Source: Oikopleura dioica
Taxonomy: Eukaryota > Chordata > Appendicularia > Copelata > Oikopleuridae
DNA: 64,000 nucleotides
Reading direction: 5' to 3'
NCBI GenBank assembly: GCA_907165135.1
Contig: OU015568.1
Span: 12,842,501 to 12,906,500 of the forward strand
The notes below the pieces were generated by a model. That model was not told the DNA's origin. It did not search any database and worked only from the letters and a program-made list of their open reading frames with translations. The stretch's first letter is position 1. Each line of letters begins with the position of its first letter. A program made the translations under genes and the position numbers. Shown here in pieces: positions 11,001-19,291 of this stretch.

Positions 11001-11552
11001 GGTGGTGCACCCGGTGCTCAGAGAAGTGTTGAGATCTTAGGATCAATTGGATGGTACTCTTCCACTAGTCACCCTCAGTAAATGCAGTTTATAAAACATT
11101 ATCTTTGACAAAAAAATCCAGAAATATGAACGATCACGTCTGTGTCACTCTCGAAGACAGGATTCTGACAATCGGCGGCCTTCAAGACATGCAATATGGA
11201 ACAAATATCTACTCTTTCAAGGACTATGCTTGGTCGAAGCAAAGGAATGATAAACTTTTGACTGTAAGTATTTCAGAAATTTCATAGAAATAAGTGAACT
11301 TAGACAACTGGCCAACCATCGGCGATCTTAATGGAAGGTGGCGTTATTTTTTCCGTCAGCGGCTGGTCATCGTAAGAAAAGAGCTTATTACAAATTTTCT
11401 CAGTTTTTAGCCCATTTTCTGTGGAAAGAATTCTCTGGGACGATGGCAAAGTTATCAAGAACGAAAATGTCTATAACAATACAGCTGCTCTCTTCGCCCC
11501 AATCCTTTTTCCGATTGATTACGAGACCTGCCCATCTCAACCCTGCTACTAA
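8034..11552 (+). CDS. Secreted Cys-rich plus kelch-like beta-propeller protein, second intron full of repeats
   Basis: Exons: 8034-8226, 8273-about 8428, about 10628-10747, 10849-11077, 11122-11263, 11304-11371, 11411-11552. The N-terminus has a signal-like stretch, then a module with about 14 cysteines (…CPCNEYCPNGCKGC…) that parallels the M13 peptidase N-terminus. The later exons carry kelch-like blades: GFAVLNGQGYLFGGN, GLAVTIGGYGGAPG, RILTIGGLQDMQYG, GGVIFSVSGWS; the product ends …CPSQPCY. No catalytic motif is seen; binding or matrix function is inferred. The join between exons 2 and 3 keeps the frame only if the donor is GA (AAAG|GAAAGT) with acceptor TTTCATAG; a canonical donor was not found. 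That 2.2-kb intron contains the two fold-back elements. The remaining introns are canonical and 40-101 bases long. Confidence 0.7.
8770..10160. mobile_element. Inner fold-back element with about 230-base arms and a GAGCT core
   Basis: Ends are ATAACGTACC…GGTACGTTAT. The left arm (8770 to about 9005) and right arm (about 9935-10160) pair imperfectly and share the blocks CTAGCTCGCTCACATTTTGTG, CGCTTAGTTAAA and ATTTATCCCTTGTTCGC. The motif CCCTTGYTCGC recurs several times within each arm. The centre holds the GAGCT arrays. No transposase frame. It is nested within the outer fold-back element. Confidence 0.65.
9301..9705. repeat. Clustered GAGCT pentamer arrays
   Basis: About ten clusters of 2-5 tandem GAGCT units are separated by 20-50-base AT-rich spacers. 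Some spacers resemble one another (CAGATCATGTTCGAAAATAATG and CAGATCATTTTCCAAAATCACT), suggesting a degenerating higher-order repeat. Near 9675-9705 the polarity flips to AGCTC, so the last part can fold on itself. Confidence 0.8.
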
Positions 11553-11613
11553 ATAACTAAGCGTTTGATATAATACATGATTTTATTTGAATCAACATGA
11601 ATTGAGAGTTTGC

Positions 11614-12006
11614 ATAAAATAGGTGGTGGTCTAAACTTTGAAGTTCATATGTGCGATAACAACTTCGGGTGGCCTAAACTTTGATCGTTCTCATGTGTGA
11701 TTCTTTGAGAAAGTGGCCTAAACTTTGAATTTCCCCGGAGGCGCTTCTGCCATCGGTGACTAGAGCACTGCCCTACGCTTTATGCAGACCAATTAGGATT
11801 ACGCTGCATTCAAGGTGATGACACACATGGAACTAGTCAGAGTGCCTCAGGGGAAATTCAAAGTTTAGACCACTTTCACACATAGGAAGAATCAAAGTTT
11901 AGGCCACTTTCTCAAGGAATCACACGTGAGAACGATCAAAGTTTAGGCCACCAGAAATTCTTATCGCACATAAGAACTTCAAAGTTTAGACCACCACCTA
12001 TTTTAT
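11614..12006. mobile_element. MITE with GGYCTAAACTTTGA-repeat inverted arms
   Basis: A 393-base palindromic element with arms of about 110-140 bases. Each arm carries three to four copies of GGYCTAAACTTTGA spaced by CAYATGTG-type segments. The ends read ATAAAATAGGTGGTGG…CCACCACCTATTTTAT. A TA target duplication is compatible but cannot be separated from the symmetric AT-rich ends. It lies in the spacer between the convergent kelch-like and POMK genes. No coding capacity. Confidence 0.75.
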
Positions 12007-12235
12007 TTATAGGAACGGTGGAACGTTTGCGTCCCTGGAATGTAGAAATTTTTCGTTCTTTCCAGTTTCCCATGAATATAATGAGGAACACTTGAGAACT
12101 GTTTGAAGCAGAGAGAGGGACAGAAATGGTTGTTTGTATTTAGAGACGAGCTAGAACCTTTTTATAGGCTTTCTGTATCAGTGGTGCTTTGATTAGTTTT
12201 GGAAATCTTTTTCTGAGTATAAATCGAGAGAATTT

Positions 12236-13219
12236 CTAAAACTTTCCTGAAGGTCTTTTCGAAGGATCCTTTTTCAAGCAAGCTTGATGGATAGGCTTAA
12301 CGTATTTTGTCATTACAGGCTCGTGTTCAGATATCCCTTACCGTTAGTAAATCCATGATATCATTGTGTCCTTCTACATCCCCCAGGATGTACGCTGTTA
12401 TCGCAGGCACTTTGTAAATATCGATTTTCTCGTTAAGAACTGGCATGTCGCGGATGTTACGGTGCGATTTGGAGGGGCGTTGCTCGGGAGCGAGAAAATT
12501 TTCGCCCAAAATGTCCGGTCTATTGAACAAGAAATCGGCGTGACCACAAATACGGCCTTCCATCTTTCCGTTCTCAACTAATCGGAGGTCGTCTAGATCG
12601 TTGACGACAAAATCGTTGTCGGAAGTGACCAAGTACTGTTTTACCGTCCCTTTGACCATGTTCGTGTCGCACATAACGCGAGTTCCAGCAGGACTGTCGT
12701 GAAGAAAAGCTAAAATTTCCAAGTACCTGTGAGCAAGCTCGAATCGCTCGCGAAGATTGAGGTCTTTGTAAACCGCCGAGGATTCAACAAAATCACCAAG
12801 GGTTCCTTGTTCGTGGAACTCGGTGAGGATAGCATCTTCGCACTGCCCTACGTATTTGACCACATGTCTCGATTGTAACTTCTTCAGCATCTCGACGTTG
12901 TGGTGAAAGTCGTCGATTCTGTCTGGAAAATCTATGTTCGGGATCGAGTAGGCCAGGCTATGACCTTTCCATTTAGCATGTAAGATGATTTTTGACATGC
13001 CGGAGTTTATTTTTCGCCGGACTCTGAAGACCCAACGGTTAATTCAGTTCTGCGACCGGAACAAATTCTATTTTTGGCTCTTTTTTTTACTCACTTGATA
13101 TCGTTGAAGTCTTCACAAGTCAAATATGGCCTACATTCTTTCATCCCTGTCAGTTGGAATTCTCCATCAGGACAAGCATTTGCTAGTTTTCCCAGAAGCA
13201 GAATTTCGGAGATCTTCAT
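12236..13219 (-). CDS. pomk: Protein O-mannose kinase (POMK/SGK196) homologue
   Basis: Exons 13095-13219, 12342-13023 and 12236-12295 join in frame to about 288 residues. POMK phosphorylates the 6-position of O-mannose in the alpha-dystroglycan core glycan in the ER. Family-specific segments visible: CPDGEFQLTGMKECRPYLTC near the N-terminus, LLxxHVVKYVGQCED, HDSPAGTRVMCDTN, the NDLDDLRLVENG block, CGHADF…APEQRP, and the final ACLKKDPSKRPSG. The degenerate kinase motifs are normal for this family. Human POMK is about 350 residues with a membrane anchor; here the N-terminus is a short hydrophobic stretch, so a cleaved signal is possible. The last exon stops about 20 residues earlier than expected just after RPSG, and a frame one base away stays open, see findings. 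Confidence 0.85.
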
Positions 13220-13224
13220 TGTTG

Positions 13225-14320
13225 ATATTTAGCCTTTGTCTCTTTTTTATTTCTTTTTATCAGCGGTATCTCTGATGTGCCTTCTCTTCCGCTTTTTTTT
13301 TGCTCAACAGTTCGGGAATATAGAAACTTCAACGTTCCTTCCCGATATTTTCTCAAAATAAATCCTCAGTTAAATTCCGCCAAAAGTAAGAGTGTTCCTT
13401 TTTACTATAACCAGGGCACCTTCTAAACAGAACGTGGGTGCGCGTGAGCTCCACCACGATTGGAGCTTGGTGCAGCTAGAATCACTTAGACAACGCCCGT
13501 GATCGTAATCGAGACAGTCAGGCGTTTTGATCTGGCAAATCCATCAATGAAATTTTATCATATTGAGACACATATCGAAAGTTTCGAAACTTTTGATTTT
13601 AACGTAAATATGCAATTGCGGTCTAAATTGTTGAATGATTATTTGATCAATACTTTGAAATTAGTTTTCTGTTTGATACTAGAAAAACTTTTTCCAACTA
13701 AGAATCAAGACTTATTAATAATTAGTAATTATTTACATTTTATTGATTCGAAGTTAGCTAGTTGTTTCCGCTAAATAAAGTTAGACAACATCCACGTTTC
13801 TGTCAGCTTTAAATTAAAGGTTAGCCAAGAGAGAAATTAGATGGAACCGGGGTCCAAACAAAATGTCACCTTTCATTCAGCCGTTATACATTGCACGTTA
13901 TCGCAGGTTATTGAAATGACCGAAGGGCATACGACTTTCTTTTTATCAAAGGATTTGGCCATTTTCTCAAATTTTGAGGGTCAAATTAATAAAGATAAAT
14001 TGGCGTTTATTTATGTTTATCAAGTTCATCAAAGACAAGGGTTTGAAAATTAAGAAAGCTGATTTTCGACAATAAGAAGTACTTGCTAAAACGGGGAACA
14101 CCCATTTGAAGAAAGAGATTATAGAGCAAGATGTGACTCTACTCGCTCAAAGGCTAAGAATAAAAAAGCGCATACGATTTACAAGCGTACCTTTGATAGT
14201 GCCCGGGGCTCCTGGTGCCCTTTACCAACCGGGATTACGAACACAAGGAAAACGCTAAGGGCACATTCTACGGCAATCATAATCATAACTTCGTCCAATT
14301 TCAACAAGAGGAAAAATAGA
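13225..14320. other. Intergenic, no supported gene
   Basis: AT-rich spacer between the divergent POMK and sulfotransferase genes. Several open frames of 60-90 codons occur but have no splice context, no recognisable motif and strongly AT-driven composition. Confidence 0.5.
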
Positions 14321-14322
14321 GA

Positions 14323-17248
14323 ATGCCGCCGAATGGAAAATGTCTTGCGATTCCCGTGCTGCTGGTGATGATCATCCTTTGTGAAATAAGAACTGGAATG
14401 ATCAACAGCTGGATGACGGGACAAGCAGTAAGATCGTCCAATCAATGTATGAAAAAATTAGGAAGTTACAAAGAATATCCTGTTGTTGTGCTTGGATGCT
14501 TTCCTGCAAGTGGATCGAGGTGAGGCCCATGTTGATGACTGTTTATTGAATATAATTTGTCGTGGTGAGTTGCATGAGATTAGCATAAGGATTTTTATCG
14601 TGGACATGTTTTTCCGCAATGCGCGTCATTTGGTGAGCGTAGGGACCAAAAGGCTACTCCCGCATTTCCCAAAATCCTGGATTTCCCAAATCCTGGATTT
14701 CTCAAAATCCTGAATTTCTCAAATCGCCAAATCAGGATTCTGCCGATTCTGGATTTTGGGAAATGCAGGATTGGGAAAAACAGGATTTTTAGAAATGCAG
14801 GATTCAGCTGAAATTTCGTCGAAAACAGTTGTTTTTCTCTATCTGTCAAAACTAAAATAGAATGTTTGGGCTTCTTTCGGCTCTGGTTCTTACTAGAGTC
14901 TCTGTTCACAACTTCTGTGAATTGATTCTGGTAGAATAGAAGCTGTTCTACAAACTGAGACTATGGGTTAAATGACTGGATGGAGTGTTCATCCCTTTCC
15001 GGGCGCTCGAAAATTTCTAGCGCATATTTTGGGACTTCAGATTCTCATTATTGATCGAAAATCTTGTCCGATTCAGACGACTTCGGTACCAAAATGATCG
15101 CCGATCTGGCGATTCTATATCTGTTTCATATTTGCAGTTTTAAAAGGGCAATCAAAGGGTTTATTTTTCTACCATTACATCTAGCAATATATGAAATTGG
15201 CAAATAACTGATGTCTCCAGGGAATTAAAAAATCTTTTGATAAATTTTGTTTTCAAGTTCCACCAAAATGTACATTCTTTTGGGTCGTGCCTGTAACAAC
15301 AACTAAATCTATTTTGGAACTTCCAAGTTCAAAAACCGACTTTCAACCGATTGTTTTCGCAGGGATTAGGAGGCGCGACTTTTTTTGGAGGTGACAAATT
15401 ATTCGGAAGGGATTTTTCAGCGCGGAAGATTCTGACTAAGAAGAATCTGGGTTGGATTTTTAAACCAAGCAAGTTTCTTGCTTTGCTAATTCAAAAGAAA
15501 TAAAAATCCTGCATTTCCCAAAATCCAGAATCGGCAGAATCCTGATTTGGCGATTTGAGAAATTCAGGATTTTGAGAAATCCAGGATTTGGGAAATCCAG
15601 GATTTTGGGAAATGCGGGAGCAGCCGGACCAAAAGGGTGAATGACATTCCAAACTTGAGGATCGAAAAGAACCAGGCCATACTCGCCAAAGTCATCGTAG
15701 AGCTTTCTTGTGTAAGGATTTGTCAGAACAATCATCGCATGCTCGATCTGGCATGTTTGGTCGTAATGCTGGTGATTTGTCAAGGCTATAATAAGTCGGT
15801 AAATTTTTCTTCTCGAAAGAAAAAATACATTGAACCCTTTTTGCAACGAGCATAGAATATCTCTGTTTTATTTCGGCGGTGGTAGCAATTCGTGTTACAT
15901 TGAGCGTTCTGTAGAAATCTCTACTTCCAGTACTGTCTACAACTGACATAATTTCTGAGCAATTTGTATATTTTTTGGGTGATATTTTTCTCGTTGAAAA
16001 ATTTATGTGGGGTTTCTCAAAAAGGAAATAAAGCCAGCAAGATTTTTTTTTCTGGATAGTGCGAATCTAGCGAATTTTTTCTTCTTATCGTCGGGTCAAG
16101 GTGTTGAATCAGGTCTTGCGGGTCATGTCACATGATTCATATGAAAAGATTTCTGTCGGTAATTCATTTTTAGTCGCGTCCGACGAGCAATTGAAGACGC
16201 CACAGGTGTTTACACTGGCAGTTCAATGAACGAAGAGTACTTCCACAAGCTCGGATTCGAAGGAGAACTCGAACAATATGCATCTGGTCGTGTTATTGCT
16301 TCGAAAAATCAAGGAATTGCATTCGTTGAATACACAGAAGGCATGATTGTTTTAGGAACAGGTCTAAAAGTCTTTCGAGTGAACGGAAAATACGATTAAA
16401 ATGCCATTAAAACTTTGGTTGACCTAAACAAGTGCGCAACCCTTACGACGCGATCACCGCCGACTTCCATCGCCAGGCTCGTCAAGCTCATTTAGGTAAA
16501 CACACCTGCTCGAATTCCTCAGAAATTCATTTTTAGGCTACGCGACTCCGGAAGAATACGCTCAAAGTGAAGAGTGGCAAACCTGCAAAGAAAGCTACAT
16601 CATGCGATGGTCGGCAACTGCGCTCTTCTTTGCACAGTTTGCAAATGTTACGGAGGTCCCGTTGAAGACAGTTTTCTACGAAGATTTTGTGGAGAACCCA
16701 GTTCAAGAAACACACAATATTCTTGGATTCTACAAGAAAAACTTTGATTTCAAGCCGAAAAATCTCAATTGGGACTGTGTAACAAAGGTTTGTACAAGTT
16801 CTTACTCTTGATGGTTGAACTCAAAATCAATCTAATCATTTATTCAAGGGACAAGAAATGCTCGAAAGCAGAGATCATTCTGTTCACAAGACCGATATCT
16901 TCTCAGAGGGAGATATCAAAGCGCTGGACACAGAAGTTGCTTACTTACAGGATCGGCTCAAATCACTGCTTGTATTTTTACAAAATCGAAATATATTTGA
17001 GCATCGTCAAGTCATTTTTCAAAGCGCTGAAGCTACCCGACGTCCCAAATAGCTATTACCACAGTGGAAAAGCTCCAAAGACCCTCCCATCGCCAGAAGA
17101 TGCAATCAACGCGCATGGAACAATGACAAAAATTAAACGGGCGATAACGCCTCGCTACACGTTTATCAAAGAAGGCACCTACGAGTTTCACAATCCTCAA
17201 TCGACAAGTTTCCTGCAGTACGGCTGGATAAACACAAAGAAGTTGTAA
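14323..17248 (+). CDS. WSCD-like type II membrane sulfotransferase
   Basis: Exons: 14323-14519, 16174-16355 (or a few bases further), 16433-16495, 16537-16787, 16849-16971, 17012-17248. A short cytosolic N-terminus precedes a hydrophobic anchor (CLAIPVLLVMIILC), fitting a Golgi enzyme. The phosphosulfate-binding loop is split by the 1.65-kb first intron: VVVLGCFPASGSR joins VRRAIEDATGVYTGSS, which matches the SFPRSGNTWxRRxLEDATG region of WSCD-type sulfotransferases. VRNPYDAITADFHRQ supplies the 3'-phosphate site, and VFYEDFVENP a conserved later segment. The acceptor substrate cannot be told from sequence. The second intron keeps the frame best with a GA donor (TTAG|GAACAG). The first intron carries an antisense DnaJ-like gene and a MITE. 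Confidence 0.75.
14543..15949 (-). pseudogene. DnaJ-like (J-domain) gene interrupted by a MITE, antisense in a sulfotransferase intron
   Basis: The first exon starts at 15949 (MSVVDSTGSRDFYRTLNV…TTAEIKQRY), typical of J-domain helices I-II. The second exon (from about 15790) reads LTNHQHYDQ, then AMIVLTNPYTRKLYDDFGEYGL, matching helices III-IV. The HPD tripeptide that J proteins need to stimulate Hsp70 reads HQH. Close to PQVWNVIHPFGP the frame runs into the MITE at 15625. On the far side, from 14651 down to a stop at 14543, the same frame resumes for about 35 codons if the MITE and one copy of its 9-base duplication are ignored. The precise splice joining exon 1 to exon 2 is unclear. With the insertion, the product gains a MITE-encoded tail. 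Confidence 0.65.
14643..15634. mobile_element. MITE with about 115-base near-perfect inverted ends and 9-base target duplication
   Basis: The element at 14652-15625 (974 bases) starts GGCTACTCCCGCATTTCCC and ends with the inverse of GGCTGCTCCCGCATTTCCC. The arms are identical by eye over more than 100 bases apart from one terminal difference, and are built from repeats of ATTTCCCAAAATCCTGG type. GGACCAAAA flanks it at 14643-14651 and 15626-15634. Long arms with a 9-base duplication are the Mutator-like pattern, which is an inference. The centre has no transposase frame. The near-identical arms suggest a recent insertion. Confidence 0.88.
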
Positions 17249-17378
17249 AACTTCATTTATTAAATTTACGACCATTTTTAATCTCATCTGTAAATTCGAA
17301 GCAGCCCAAGTTGCAATCAGTTCTTCATACAGACCTTTTCAAAACATATGCAGATCGTTACCAATAAAATATATTTAT

Positions 17379-17671
17379 TGATGTGTTCCTCACCGTCCAC
17401 ATGATCAATCACACCCGTGCGCCCTTTTCGCGCGCCCTTGCCACTTCATCTCCATTTTTACTATTTTTACTCCCTTAATTGCGTTTCTCACTTCCTTTCG
17501 CACGGTACCAGTGCCCACTTGGACTTGGCGCCCTGCCTTGATTCATTACCAAAGTTGTCTCCCGCACTATAGTACCAACGACATATAATCTGCCTCTTTC
17601 CCGAATAAAGCAACCATTTGACCAAACTAAGTCTCGTTCATTGACGGAGCAGACCGGTTTAGGATACATCA
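17379..17671 (+). repeat. 5' LTR
   Basis: Begins TGATGT and ends ACATCA, with short inverted termini. It contains CATATAAT (TATA-like) near 17583 and GAATAAAGC (poly(A)-like) near 17604, which would set the U3/R order. Identical by eye to the 3' LTR. Confidence 0.92.
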
Positions 17672-17675
17672 TTTT

Positions 17676-17693
17676 TGGTGACTGAATTCACCC
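17676..17693 (+). other. Putative primer-binding site
   Basis: TGGTGACTGAATTCACCC starts with TGG, the complement of a tRNA CCA end, four bases after the 5' LTR. The cognate tRNA was not identified. Confidence 0.5.
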
Positions 17694-18076
17694 AAGAGAC
17701 CTCTGAAGCCAGCCCAAAGCCGAAAAATTTTTTGTTTTTTTCAAGCGCCGCGAAGAGAAACAACTCGTGCATCTGCTTGGAAACAGTAAGAAAAACGTTT
17801 TTCTCGATTCCAGTTGTGTCTACGTATCAGCCCTGGAGTTGCTTTTTCTACAAAAAATCTAAGGACCAAGAGTGCTTTAGGACCAGAATTATCGTTGTTT
17901 TTTCAAAAAAAAGAGTAAAATTTTCATTTTTCGAGTTTTTGAATTTTAAACCTCTTTTAAACGGAAAAATCAGCGGTAGATTTAGTTTAAGAGTTAGTAT
18001 TGGAAAATAAGCGGATTTTCGCAAAACAAGTCTTTGTGAAAGTTTTTGTCGACTATTTTTCAAGACTAAATTTATT

Positions 18077-19291
18077 ATGTCAGAGGGAGGTATTCCCCTG
18101 AAAAGCCTCACGGTAGAACAGCTTCGAACCGTCTGCCGCAACAAAGGACTTCTCACTGTTGGAAACAAATCTGAAATTCTCGACCGACTCACCGAGTTCT
18201 ACACCGAAAACAACGGGCGCAAGACCGACGATGGCAACGACTACCTCATCGATCCGAGAAACTTGATTTCTGATCAACCTGAAGGCCAACCCCAATTTCC
18301 ACCGATGAACAACACTCCGCCAAACTTCACTCCGCCACCACCACCACCAAAGTCAGGATCAACTGCTTCGACTGGTAGAGCTACAACTTCAACCTTCAAG
18401 ATTCCAACTGCTTCCCAGGACAAACTCCGCAAACAAACTGCCGATGTTAAGTTCATGGACGCCCTCGATCCTAATGAAGTTGATACGCTGGTCCAGCAAT
18501 TGTCCGACAAGGCCGCTATGTACGGATGGAGCGACGAAGAAGCCCTCGGTGCTGCTCATATGAAGATCAATCATGATTTAAAAAGACACCTTGGAATGTA
18601 TCGATTCAAATCGTGGGCAGAATGCGCCGCTTCTCTCCGGAGGAAATACGGTCTCAGCTCTGACTACGTTGCTTCGCTTCTTCGAAACTTTCAAAAACAA
18701 GCAGGCGAAACGTTCCTTCAAGGATTCCAGCGATTAATGAAAATATGCCGTGCCATTGATTACGACCGACAAGATGAAGATTCCAAGCGCCGCATGCTCC
18801 GTGAAAATCTCCAGAAATTGATGCCAATGAATCAGTTCTACATTTTCGACACTAGATGGTATGCAGCTAATTGCACAACTGATCCCGAGCGCGTTGAGCA
18901 GATTTTGATCGACATGCATAACGTTTACGGTGGACAGAGGCCTGCTGATGATCCACTAGAACTTCATGCTCTTGCTGACATGCGGTGTCACAACTGCAAG
19001 CAGACGGGGCATTTGCAGCGCAACTGTCCAATTCCGACAAAAGATGACCTTTGGAAGGAACAGATGACAAAGATGATGGAGAAACTAGTCGACTTCATGG
19101 CAAGATCAGAGCAACGTGTTCAACCAACTGTTGCAGTGGCCGCTTCTAGCGCTCCTCAAACTAGGCAATCAGGTGATTTCAAAAAGTCAAGAAGCGACAA
19201 GAAATATCCACCATGCTTGAAATGCCCGAAGGATGAAAATGGCGAGCACTACCGCCATTTCAAAAAGTCTGTCCAAATCAGGATTGACTAG
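18077..19291 (+). CDS. gag: Gag polyprotein with N-terminal SAP-like motif and a zinc knuckle
   Basis: 404 residues starting at MSEGGIPLKSL. Residues about 7-40 (LTVEQLRTVCRNKGL, then GNKSEILDRL) match the helix-loop-helix pattern of SAP DNA-binding domains. A Pro-rich spacer with a six-proline run follows (about 75-95). The central helical part is presumably matrix/capsid. A CCHC knuckle, CHNCKQTGHLQRNC, lies near residue 300 and should bind packaged RNA. A second, irregular Cys/His cluster (CLKCPKDENGEHYRHF) is near the end. The only intact gag in the block; the second copy retains just its last few codons. The stop TAG is followed by the pol frame in -1 phase. Confidence 0.88.
   Translation: MSEGGIPLKSLTVEQLRTVCRNKGLLTVGNKSEILDRLTEFYTENNGRKTDDGNDYLIDPRNLISDQPEGQPQFPPMNNTPPNFTPPPPPPKSGSTASTGRATTSTFKIPTASQDKLRKQTADVKFMDALDPNEVDTLVQQLSDKAAMYGWSDEEALGAAHMKINHDLKRHLGMYRFKSWAECAASLRRKYGLSSDYVASLLRNFQKQAGETFLQGFQRLMKICRAIDYDRQDEDSKRRMLRENLQKLMPMNQFYIFDTRWYAANCTTDPERVEQILIDMHNVYGGQRPADDPLELHALADMRCHNCKQTGHLQRNCPIPTKDDLWKEQMTKMMEKLVDFMARSEQRVQPTVAVAASSAPQTRQSGDFKKSRSDKKYPPCLKCPKDENGEHYRHFKKSVQIRID

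Noticed and set aside
12366-12581. 71-codon plus-strand frame
   Set aside because: Lies antisense to the well-supported POMK exon.
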